Source of the DNA: Haladaptatus sp. R4
Lineage (GTDB): Archaea; Halobacteriota; Halobacteria; Halobacteriales; Haladaptataceae
Length of the DNA: 64,000 nucleotides
NCBI RefSeq assembly: GCF_001625445.1
Contig: NZ_LWHG01000034.1
Location: 62,001-126,000 of the forward strand
Direction: 5' to 3'
Part shown: one piece after another, positions 56,225 to 64,000 of the stretch
Position numbering within the stretch: the stretch's first letter is position 1
How the letters are laid out: each line of letters begins with the position of its first letter
Notes under the pieces: model-generated
The model's database searches: none
Told to the model about the DNA's origin: nothing
Seen by the model: the letters and a program-made list of their open reading frames with translations, nothing else
Made by a program: the position numbers and the translations under genes

Positions 56225-57670
56225 ATGAAGGGGAGTTTCACGGAGAAAATCTCCGTCACCTTCGTCGGGGGAATCGTCGGCCGGTTCACGCAGTATCTCG
56301 TCTACATCCTGATTTCGCGCACCTTGGGGGCGGCGGCGCTCGGTGTGTTCAGCTTCGGCTACGTGCTGTTGAACTTCACCTCGATCATCTCGCGGTTGGG
56401 GTTGGACAACGCGGCGAAGAAGTTCATCCCGAAGTACTCCGACCGGGACGAGAAGATTCGCGGGATAATCATCATCTGTCTGTTGATCCCGGTCGTCTCC
56501 GGAACCCTCCTCTCGTCCGGCCTGTACGTCATCTACGACGCCCTGAACGGCGTCCTCCACGTCAACGTGGATCGAACCGCGCTTCTGTTCCTGCTCGGGG
56601 TTCCGGCCTTCTCGGCGCTGACGGTGGCGATGGCCGCCACGCTCGGCTTCAAGGAGACCAAATACTCGGTGTACGCCAAGGACTTCATCCAAGGCGGGTC
56701 GGCGGCCGTCCTCATCGCCGTCGCGGTTTACTTCCGCGACGATATTCGGGTAGTCATCCTCGCCTACGTCGTCTCGGTCGTGTTAGGGTTGGCGTACGCG
56801 ATTGCCGTGTTGGCCCGGAAGAGCGGCATGTACGACTCGCTGGCGTACGACGTTCAGTTCCGCGAGGTGTTTCTCTACTCGATTCCGGTGATGTTCACCG
56901 CCGTCTCGCAGTATCTCGTCTCGTGGACGGACATCCTGATGCTCGGAATCCTCAAGGACAGCGCCGCCGTCGGGTACTATCAGGTGGCGTTTCAGACCGT
57001 CGCGATCCTCGGTTTCGTCATGTTCGGCGTGAACTCGCTCTTCCCGTCCGTCGCCGCGGACCTCTATCACACGGACCGACTCGACGAACTGCGGAGCACC
57101 TACCAGATCGTCACGAAGTGGATCACGTATCTGACCGTCGTCGGGTTCCTGTTCATCGTCATCAAATCCGACGAGATACTGCGCCTGTTCGGCTCATCGT
57201 TCGGCCGGAGTCAGCAGGCGCTCGTCATCCTCGGCATCGCGTTCATCGTCGCGGGCGTCGTCGGCCCGACGGGGTATCTTCTGAGCATGACCGGCTACGA
57301 GCGCGTGGAATTGGTCAACAACGTCCTCATCGCCCTGTTGAACATCGGTCTGAACTACGTCCTCATCACCCGATTCGGCATCGTCGGCGCGGCGGTGTCC
57401 ACCTCGATCTCGTTGGCCGTGCTGAACACCCTCCGGGTGATCGAGAGTTGGGTGTTCCTCGACATCGCGCCAGACCCGTCCACCTACTACAAAGGGGTCG
57501 TCCCCATCGTCGCCGCCATCGTCGTCCTCGAACTGGTGTCGGGAACGCTCTCCGGCCACCTCGCCGACCTCGTCGTCAGCGGCCTCGGCTACACCGCGAC
57601 GTTCGCGGTGTTGATGTACTACCTCGGCGTCGAGAAGCGTGATCGGAAGCTGTTGCAACCGATGCAGTAG
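56225..57670 (+). CDS. Wzx-type polysaccharide/lipid-oligosaccharide flippase
   Basis: 481 residues with about 12-14 hydrophobic segments and the MOP/Wzx profile: KISVTFVGGIVGRFTQYLVY at the start, RTLGAAALGVFSFGYVLLNF, DNAAKKFIPKYS and TDILMLGILKDSAAVGYYQV. Moves lipid-linked oligosaccharides across the membrane for surface-glycan or glycoprotein synthesis. Immediately follows phosphatase-superfamily gene 1, so probably co-transcribed. Converges with the GT-C-like gene with a six-base gap. Confidence 0.88.
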   Translation: MKGSFTEKISVTFVGGIVGRFTQYLVYILISRTLGAAALGVFSFGYVLLNFTSIISRLGLDNAAKKFIPKYSDRDEKIRGIIIICLLIPVVSGTLLSSGLYVIYDALNGVLHVNVDRTALLFLLGVPAFSALTVAMAATLGFKETKYSVYAKDFIQGGSAAVLIAVAVYFRDDIRVVILAYVVSVVLGLAYAIAVLARKSGMYDSLAYDVQFREVFLYSIPVMFTAVSQYLVSWTDILMLGILKDSAAVGYYQVAFQTVAILGFVMFGVNSLFPSVAADLYHTDRLDELRSTYQIVTKWITYLTVVGFLFIVIKSDEILRLFGSSFGRSQQALVILGIAFIVAGVVGPTGYLLSMTGYERVELVNNVLIALLNIGLNYVLITRFGIVGAAVSTSISLAVLNTLRVIESWVFLDIAPDPSTYYKGVVPIVAAIVVLELVSGTLSGHLADLVVSGLGYTATFAVLMYYLGVEKRDRKLLQPMQ

Positions 57671-57676
57671 AACGAA

Positions 57677-59293
57677 TCACGCCGTCCGGTTCGTGCTGTA
57701 GTAAATCGTCGTTTCCTCGGCTTGGTACACCTTATCGACGTGCTCGTTGGCCTGAATCCGCGCTTTCGACCGTCGCCACGATTCGAGGTTGACCCAGTTT
57801 TTCAGCGCCAGCCAGTTCCATTCGTAGTTGATGGCGTAGTAGCCCGCCGGGAGCGCGGACCCGTTTCGAAGCGCGCCGACGTTCGCGATGGATATCTTCT
57901 GTATCGACGCGCCGTTCTTCGCCGGTTGTGGCGTGTTCTCCTCCATGTACAGTTGCAGGAGATACTTCGTGAGGACGCTCGACCGTATCTCCGAGACGTT
58001 CGCGTACTGCATCGCCCACACCGAGGTGGCGTCGAAGTCCTCGTAGCCGTCGGTTCGGTTGATGGTGTGGTGTTGCTGGTTGGCGACGAAGAACGCCGGT
58101 TGCGTGACGAGCAACACGGCGAGCGCCAGCGCGCTCCACTTTCGAAGGCTCACTCGCGGTAGCTTCGGCAGTTTCGGGAACGACCGATCACTGAGCCGCC
58201 AGAAGTAGGCGATACAGAGCACCGCTGGCGGGTGTAGCCATGCGACTGCGGGGTGACCCATGGCGAATCGGATGAAGATGAACCCGCCGATGCCGACGAG
58301 GAACGAGTGAATGAGGATGCTGTCCTCGCGCGGTTCGTCCCGCACGACGTGGTAGTAGAACATCGCGACGAAGAACAACAGCGAGAGTCCGATGACGACG
58401 TACTTCGCCAGCGCGATGTACGTCACCTCCGGCGGTTGCGAGAAGTACAGCGAGCCCGCGAGCTGTTTCGACTGCTCGTCGGATTTGAACCACTCCAACA
58501 GCAGTTTGTCGAAGCTGGAAATCGACGGCCCCGCCCCCAGAAACACCGGGAGGAATCGCAGATAGACGAAGTTGAGGAAGCCGAACTCGACGACGAGCAG
58601 GACGGGAACGACCTTTTCGATGCGCCGTTTCACCGTCGCGCGCTCGACGTCGTCGTCGAGCGGGTGTGTCACCCAGAGCGCCACGAGGGTCATGAGGACG
58701 ATTGCGGTTCGGTCGTAGGAGACGAACACCAACGTCGATCCTGCCAGCAGTCCGACCGGATACAATCGCTTCGTCGGCCGCTCGATCTCGATGAACAGCA
58801 GGAGGAGAATCGTGAATTCGAGCAGGGCACCGATGCCGTGCGGCCAGTAGAACGTCTTGCTCGTTCCGTTGAGCGACGCGAGAAACTGCACCAACACCAG
58901 CACACCGGCGACGACGTAACTGCCCGAGACGCGCTTGATGAGGGCGTAGTAGAGGGCGATGTACGGGAAGATGGTCAGCGGCGTGTACAGCAAGGGCGTC
59001 GCCTTCGTTCCCCACAGCAGGGTCATGATCGACCCGAGCGAGTAGAATCCCGAGAGGTAGACGTCCCGTCCCGCGATGTGGCCCGTCTCCACGATCTGCT
59101 GTACCCGAGCGACGTGCTGTGGCGCGAACGAGTCGATGGAGATGATGTGGGCGAACAGAGGGAAGGCGATAGCGAGGGAGACACAACTGATGGCGACTTT
59201 CAGTCGCGCCCGTTTTGCATACCGCCCGTACTCCGTACGTATCGATAAAACCCCGTTTCTATTACATATCTGTTCGGGAAAATCCAGCGTCAC
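57677..59293 (-). CDS. Large polytopic membrane protein, GT-C-like
   Basis: 538 residues: about 11 hydrophobic segments up to residue 405, then a soluble domain of roughly 130 residues with many Asn-x-Ser/Thr sites. Similar build to the 32226 gene, typical of GT-C mannosyl- or oligosaccharyl-type enzymes that use dolichyl-phosphate sugars, but the DxD-like motif is not clear; DSFAPQHVARVQQIVETG is a candidate first loop. The start at 59293 (MTLDFPEQIC) is the first in frame; RLKVAISCVSLAIAFPLF begins the first helix. Member of the surface-glycan cluster. Confidence 0.62.
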   Translation of the reverse strand: MTLDFPEQICNRNGVLSIRTEYGRYAKRARLKVAISCVSLAIAFPLFAHIISIDSFAPQHVARVQQIVETGHIAGRDVYLSGFYSLGSIMTLLWGTKATPLLYTPLTIFPYIALYYALIKRVSGSYVVAGVLVLVQFLASLNGTSKTFYWPHGIGALLEFTILLLLFIEIERPTKRLYPVGLLAGSTLVFVSYDRTAIVLMTLVALWVTHPLDDDVERATVKRRIEKVVPVLLVVEFGFLNFVYLRFLPVFLGAGPSISSFDKLLLEWFKSDEQSKQLAGSLYFSQPPEVTYIALAKYVVIGLSLLFFVAMFYYHVVRDEPREDSILIHSFLVGIGGFIFIRFAMGHPAVAWLHPPAVLCIAYFWRLSDRSFPKLPKLPRVSLRKWSALALAVLLVTQPAFFVANQQHHTINRTDGYEDFDATSVWAMQYANVSEIRSSVLTKYLLQLYMEENTPQPAKNGASIQKISIANVGALRNGSALPAGYYAINYEWNWLALKNWVNLESWRRSKARIQANEHVDKVYQAEETTIYYSTNRTA

Positions 59294-59503
59294 ACAGTGG
59301 GATATCTATTCCATCCCTTCTACTCCCGCATAGATGTCGTCCAGTTTTCGGGCCATGGCGGTCGCGGGTCCGGGCGATCGTGACGGTTTTCCGACCAGAA
59401 TTCGCTTGCGAGGTGGACGACCACCACCGTCTGCCACCGTGGAAACTCACGCGGGTAGACCCGAGTGGCCGAAAACGTATTCCCACACTCGGTTGTCCAC
59501 CCC

Positions 59504-60745
59504 ATGACGATGCACGTTTTACAGGTAGGGCCGGTGCCGAGACGCGTCGGCGGCCGGAACACGGGGGGCGTCGCGAATCACATCTGGGACCTGTCGAGAC
59601 AGCTAACAGACGAGGGGTACGACGTGAGCGTGCTGGCACACAACCTGTACGAATCGAGGTCGGACCCGGTCGTCCGTGAGGACGTGGAAATCTACGGCGT
59701 GAACTGGAAGCGCCTCGGGGGACACCTCGGCACGGTTTCGGCACCGGGCGACCTGTACGCCGTCAACCGCGACTACTTCGGCCAGTTTCCCCCCGCGGAG
59801 CGGGCGAAGTATCTCGCCTATCACCTTCACTGCCGAAGCGTCTTCGCCGAACTCTCACCCGATGTGATTCACAACCACCATCTCGGCTTCAAATGTCCCA
59901 TCGTTCACCACGAGCGGGACGCGACCCTCGACGCCGACCCGCCGATTTTGACGTCCGTTCACGGCTTTCACGGGATGATGTTCGGCGACGAGCGGTCGAA
60001 GGCGAACCACGAGCGACTGATCCGGGACGGCTACGCGCTCTCGTCCAACCTCCTGCTCAACAGCAGTCAGGTACGAAGCGAGGCGACCGAACTCCTCCCC
60101 GATCTGGAATCGAAACGCTACGCCGTCGGCATCAACGGGATCGACGGCCAGCGATACCGGCCGAACGGCGGGGCCGGAGTCACCGGAACCCGAGAGGACG
60201 GTGAGGGGACCGGCGACGAACCCGCGACGCTCCTCTACGTCAGTCGGCTCGAAGAGCGAAAAGGGATCTTCACGCTGTTGGACGCCCTCTCCGCGGAATT
60301 CTCGGCGTCCGACGTTCGCTGTCTCGTCGTCGGCGAGGGCGAGGAACGGCCCGCAGTCGAGCGACGAATCACGGATCACGGCATCGGAGAAATGGTGGAG
60401 TTGAAAGGGTTCGTCCCCGAACTGGCCGATTACTACGACGAAGCGGACGTGCTGGTCGTCCCCAGTTACCACGAGGACTTCGGGCTGATTTACGCCGAAG
60501 CCATGTCGTGTGGCACGCCGGTCATCGGAACGACGAACGTGCCCGAAAGCGTGATTCCGAACGAGTCGGTCGGATTTCGAGTCCCGCCGAAGGACCCCGC
60601 CAGCCTCCGCGATGCGATCCGAACGGCGATTCGAACGGAGTGGGACACGGAAACGATCCTCGACCACGCCCGGACGTTTCACTGGGAGCGAAAGATCGAG
60701 GAGTACGACGATATCTACGCCGACCTCGTGAACGGGGAGTTCTGA
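59504..60745 (+). CDS. GT4-family glycosyltransferase
   Basis: 413 residues, GT-B fold. The N-terminal domain has MHVLQVGPVPRRVGGRNTGG and SVLAHNLYE; the donor-binding C-terminal domain has LLYVSRLEERKGIFTLLDAL and the family E-x7-E motif in HEDFGLIYAEAMSCGTPVIG. Transfers a sugar from an NDP-sugar to a lipid- or glycan-linked acceptor in the cytoplasm. An in-frame ATG at 59510 is an alternative; 59504 fits. Its 3' end abuts the sulfatase-like gene (gap zero), which is convergent. Confidence 0.88.
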   Translation: MTMHVLQVGPVPRRVGGRNTGGVANHIWDLSRQLTDEGYDVSVLAHNLYESRSDPVVREDVEIYGVNWKRLGGHLGTVSAPGDLYAVNRDYFGQFPPAERAKYLAYHLHCRSVFAELSPDVIHNHHLGFKCPIVHHERDATLDADPPILTSVHGFHGMMFGDERSKANHERLIRDGYALSSNLLLNSSQVRSEATELLPDLESKRYAVGINGIDGQRYRPNGGAGVTGTREDGEGTGDEPATLLYVSRLEERKGIFTLLDALSAEFSASDVRCLVVGEGEERPAVERRITDHGIGEMVELKGFVPELADYYDEADVLVVPSYHEDFGLIYAEAMSCGTPVIGTTNVPESVIPNESVGFRVPPKDPASLRDAIRTAIRTEWDTETILDHARTFHWERKIEEYDDIYADLVNGEF

Positions 60746-62012
60746 TCACTTGTAGCCGAGCGTCCGCAACCGCGTCTCGACCGTCGAATCGTGGAGGTCG
60801 GTGCCGTCCTCCATCATGTTCCCGGCGACCTCATCGGCCGACGTGAACTCGTCCAACTCCGTCCGCAATCGACTCTCCCATTCGACGGTACCGGACACGT
60901 CCTTGGTTTCGTCGGGGTCGGCCGCCAAATCGTACGCCTCGGTTCGGAGCTGTCTGCGCGTCTCGGCGTCGAACGTCTCGATGACCTTTCGATCCTCCGT
61001 CCTGATGCCCGTGTACGCCCGATTCAGCATCGGGGAGTGATTCAACAGGTAACTCCGCCTCGCTTCGTCGCCGTGCGGAGCACCCTCCCAGTTCGACGGC
61101 ACGTCGAGACCCAGATTCGACGCTATCGTCGCGGGGATGTCGAGTTGTCGCACCTCCTCCGCTCCCGAAAACCACTCGGCGGCCGTCGGACTGGCGAACA
61201 GGGGAACCCGAACACATTCGTCGTAGAGGCGGGCGTGGCCGTACTTCCCGTGGTTGAACTCCTCGCCGTGGTCGCCGACGACGACCACGACGGCGTCGTC
61301 GTCGATAAAGTCGAAGACCTTCCCGATCTGTTCGTCCAGGAAATCCACACACTCCCAGTACAGCGCCTCCAACGTGGCGAGCGTCTCCCCGTCCACCTCG
61401 CTGTGATGTTTCGAGAACTCGTAGTGTGAGCGCAGCGTCCGCACGAGACCGCTTTCGACCGACCGCCTGAAACCGGGGAGGAACGGCACGTGGACGTCCA
61501 TCAGGTGCAGCCAACAGAATCTCGGCCCGTCCGTTCGTCCGTACCATCGCTCCGCCCGTTCCGCCAGTTCGGTCGTCGTCACCCGACCGCGGAACCGAGC
61601 GTAGTCGGTCGCGTTCCGCAGGGTTTCCGAGACGGCGTCGAGTTTCGCCGGGAGCAGGGACGAATCGACGGTCAAACCGTCGTTCCAGAACGCATCGAAG
61701 TACGGTTCCCACGCGCTCAAAAACGGGTTCGACGCGACGAACCGCCGGTCGAATACCCCGACTCGGAGAGCAGTTCCATGAGCGGCCTCGCTCCGTCGCG
61801 AATTTCGTCGAACCGTCGTAGACGAAGGGGTAGTACTGCCCGGCGAGGATGGCGGGGAAGACCCCCCGCGTCGCGGGTGCCGGACAGATGGCGTCCCGTC
61901 GGCGGTACTCCGCGGTCAGGGCTTCGAAGGAATCCATCTCGTCGGGCGCGTCGTGTCGCCAGCAGTCGATGGTGAGCAGGACGACGTCGGGTGACTCGGA
62001 AACGTCGGACAT
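60746..62012 (-). CDS. Sulfatase-family (alkaline phosphatase-superfamily) protein (two frameshifts)
   Basis: About 423 residues. N-terminus SPDVVLLTIDCWRHDAP has the Asp of the metal site; two missing bases, near 61815 and 61755, divide it. The part between reads DEIRDGARPLMELLSESGYS, and the rest FVASNPFLSAWEPYFDAFWN. The C-terminal half has the sulfatase features RFCWLHLMDVHVPFLPGF, VVVVGDHGEEFNHGKYGHA and DDETKDVSG-type ending (AADPDETKDVSG). CxPSR is not evident; the likely nucleophile region is CPAPATRGVFPAIL (Cys/Ser position with P and R), suggesting a formylglycine-type or Ser-type sulfatase needing proof. Operon with the next two genes. Confidence 0.8.
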
Positions 62013-62013
62013 C

Positions 62014-62989
62014 TCAGAGGTACCCCAACTCTTTGAGTCGCGTCGAAACGTCCCCAGCGGTTTCCGGGCGTCGTTCCGACGAGGTGCCAGACACCACCGT
62101 CCGGCGATTCGACCACTCCAGTTCGAACCACGGAACCGTAACGAGGTCGGGGGCGTGGATGCCCTCGGGATGGCCGTACACCCGAACCCCCGCCGGACCC
62201 AGACGCTCGCCGAACAGGTTGCCGTGGTCGGCCGTCACGACGGTCTTTCCGTCCAGTTCGTTCCCCAGTTCCCGAACGTGTGGAAGCACGAGATCGAGGT
62301 TCTCCCGATACGCCTTCCGGACGACGTCCTCTCGGAGATGGCCCTGTTTCAGCAGGTCCCAGACGTTCCAGTGGTCGCTCTCGGCCGTCTCGCCGCTCGC
62401 CATCCGCCGCGACAGTTCGATGCCCGCCTGTTCCTCGATGTGCTCCTGTCCGAACTCCCCGATGAACGGGTAGTGTGGCTGGATGAAATGGGCGATGATC
62501 CGTTTGTCCGGATACCGTTCCGCCGCTTCGAGCGTCCGCCGTACCATCTCGCGCGGTCGAACCGTGTTGTTGGTCTCGTCCCAGTCGGACTCCCAGACGT
62601 TCACGACCGCGTGGAACACGCCGTCGTCCGTGTGGACCTCGACTTGCGGGTTCGCGGTCACGTAGACGGTGTCGCGGAACGTCCGACCGTCGAAGTTCGC
62701 CCGCAGGAACTCGGGCGTGTTCGATCCGAGCGAGCGCTTCCGTTTCAGCGTCCCCGACAGCCCCGAACCGGGGAGCGCCCGCCAGGAACGTGTCGAACCG
62801 ACAGGCGTCGAGGAGGACCAGCGTGTCCCACTCCTCGTTCATCACCGCCGTTCCTTCGTCCCCGTCGAAGTAGCGGTAGTACGGTTTCAACACCGCCTTC
62901 TCGTAGAGGAACGGGAGCGCGATGGTGCGCCACCATCGTTCGTCGTCGTAGTGCGCCGCCGTCTGTCGAATCTTGTCGGTTACGCTCAT
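62014..62989 (-). CDS. Alkaline phosphatase-superfamily (sulfatase-like) protein 2 (frameshifted)
   Basis: About 325 residues, closely similar in layout to protein 1 at 55295: WDTLVLLDACRFDTFLAG, then HAVVNVWESDWDETNNTV, AHFIQPHYPFIGEFGQEH, KTVVTADHGNLFGERLGP, STRLKELGYL at the end. One extra base (or two missing) near 62782 splits it after FLAG, joining to LPGSGLSGTLKRKRSLG. As for protein 1 the sulfatase CxPSR motif is absent. It overlaps the upstream gene by four bases (ATGA) and ends one base before the sulfatase start, so all three are co-translated. Substrate probably a surface glycan. Confidence 0.8.
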
Positions 62990-64000
62990 GTCGGCACCTC
63001 CGTTCGTCGGGCCAGTCGTTCGGTCAGATACGTCGAAAGCGCGTACGCCATCCACGCCTGACACCATCGCATCAGCGTGAATCGCTTCGTGTAGAAGCGC
63101 CGTTTCTGGTAGTAGAACTGCCCGTCACCCGCGTACAGGTTTTCGAGCACCCAGTCGATGATGGCGCGGGCGAACTCGAACTCGCCTGCCATGCTGAACA
63201 CGATGATTCCCTGCGTCGCCGCGTGGATGTCCTTCGGGAACTTCGAGTTCTCGTCCCAGTTGGGCGCGCCGTCCGCCTCGAACAGCCGATTTCGATAGAA
63301 CTCCAGCGCCGCCGCGAGTTCGTCCGCGTAGCGCTCCGTTCCCGTCACTTCGTGATAGCGCAACATGGCCTCGATGATGAAACCGTTGTGGTGGTTGTCC
63401 ATCGACAGGTGGGACGCCGACGGCGGTTCGCGGTAGTACCACCCGCCGAGGGAGGTCTGTCGCTCGACAACGTAATCGAGCAGTTTCGAGGACCGGCGGC
63501 GCAGTTCGTCGTCGTCGAACCGTCCGTACAGATCGATCAGTAGGCGCGCGCCGAGCGCACCGCCGTTGAGCGTGTAGTAGTCGCCGCTCTCCAGCGGTTG
63601 GTACTTGATCTTGGCGGCGTCGCCTATCTCGCGGTACTCCAACTCGTCGTAGAGGAAATCGGTCGCCTCGGCCGCCGTCTCGCCGAATTTCGGATCGTAT
63701 TCTCCCATCGACAGCAACGCCTTGGTCGCGTAGGAGGTCGGGACGACGTTCGGCGTGTTCGGCGGTCGCTTCTCCCGAAGCATCTGCATCGCGTGTCGGT
63801 GGCCGCCGCAGAACCCGGCGTACCCCTCGCTCGTGTTCTCGGTCAGCCACTCGGCGAGCCGAATCGCCTCCTCCCGATAGCGTTCGTCCCCGGAGAACCG
63901 AAACAACCGCTCGTTCGCCAAGACGAAGAGGGCGGTTCCCTTGAAGCTCCGGCGCTGTTCCACGAGGAGAAGCGGTCGGACGTTCACCGGCGACCGCTTG
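62986..64000 (-). CDS. Alpha/alpha-toroid (glycan-processing-like) protein, truncated at the window edge
   Basis: At least 333 residues; the 5' end lies beyond 64000. Helix-turn-helix repeats spaced by about 50 residues, with RYREEAIRLAEWLTENTSEG, DNHHNGFIIEAMLRYHEVTG and AATQGIIVFSMAGEFEFARA, form an alpha/alpha toroid like those of C5-epimerases, polysaccharide lyases and unsaturated glucuronyl hydrolases. His/Asn/Trp-rich segments line the expected groove. No catalytic residues can be assigned. Its stop overlaps the start of sulfatase-like protein 2, so it leads the operon. Role in maturing the cluster's surface glycan is inferred. Confidence 0.65.
   Translation of the reverse strand, partial: KRSPVNVRPLLLVEQRRSFKGTALFVLANERLFRFSGDERYREEAIRLAEWLTENTSEGYAGFCGGHRHAMQMLREKRPPNTPNVVPTSYATKALLSMGEYDPKFGETAAEATDFLYDELEYREIGDAAKIKYQPLESGDYYTLNGGALGARLLIDLYGRFDDDELRRRSSKLLDYVVERQTSLGGWYYREPPSASHLSMDNHHNGFIIEAMLRYHEVTGTERYADELAAALEFYRNRLFEADGAPNWDENSKFPKDIHAATQGIIVFSMAGEFEFARAIIDWVLENLYAGDGQFYYQKRRFYTKRFTLMRWCQAWMAYALSTYLTERLARRTEVPT

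Overview
The window is chromosomal DNA of an extremely halophilic archaeon (class Halobacteria). The evidence is G+C-rich DNA with GAC/GAG-heavy, very acidic proteins, twin-arginine export signals on secreted proteins, start codons with little or no leader, a bacterio-opsin-activator type HTH regulator, DUF1616 and ASST-like surface proteins, and archaeal-style Nuo and haem-copper oxidase genes. The genus cannot be fixed from the sequence alone. I see no tRNA, rRNA, CRISPR array or intact insertion sequence. About 23 genes are interrupted by one to three single-base indels (both -1 and +1), including nuoCD, cydB, hflX and dsrE. The frames on each side join perfectly, so these look like uncorrected sequence errors rather than pseudogenes, and I annotate each as one gene.

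Region 1 (1-16.3 kb) is a carboxylate uptake and catabolism block: a Liv-type ABC transporter (livJ-livG-livF-livH-livM, minus strand), a 3-hydroxybutyrate-dehydrogenase-like SDR, two alpha/beta hydrolases, an acyl-CoA ligase, a MaoC hydratase, an MFS carrier, a cupin and an MmgE/PrpD lyase. A 16-bp palindrome, GGTTnACATGTnAACC, lies 35-39 bases upstream of four start codons here (livJ, the SDR, maoC and the divergent hydrolase), which points to one regulon. Region 2 (16.3-26.3 kb) holds small exported or membrane proteins, a ComA-like phosphosulfolactate synthase, an aldo/keto reductase, a TetR-ABC exporter set, a TPP enzyme paired with a NUP-family nucleoside protein, and a Tat-exported cysteine-rich protein whose 3' end sits in a 25-bp tandem repeat.

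Region 3 (26.6-41.8 kb) carries cytochrome oxidase subunit I with a small membrane partner, three-piece accessory metabolism (MFS carriers, a Gfo/Idh/MocA oxidoreductase, an APH-like kinase, an SDR), a membrane glycosyltransferase-like protein, a lone MacB-type ABC permease, a UspA protein, and cydAB. Region 4 (41.8-47.1 kb) is a compact sulfur locus: an HTH regulator, a TauE/SafE exporter preceded by a 48-residue protein, two YeeE/YedE halves, a rhodanese-persulfide dioxygenase fusion, TusA and a DsrE-like protein. A shared operator-like element occurs before the regulator and twice before the exporter operon.

Region 5 (47.3-52.4 kb) has hflX, an isolated nuoB-nuoCD pair, a 52-residue membrane protein and a BNR-repeat protein. 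Region 6 (52.4-64 kb) is a cell-surface polysaccharide/glycoprotein cluster: an ASST-like membrane protein, DUF1616, three alkaline-phosphatase-superfamily (sulfatase-like) proteins, a Wzx-type flippase, a polytopic GT-C-like protein, a GT4 glycosyltransferase and an alpha/alpha-toroid protein that runs off the right edge.
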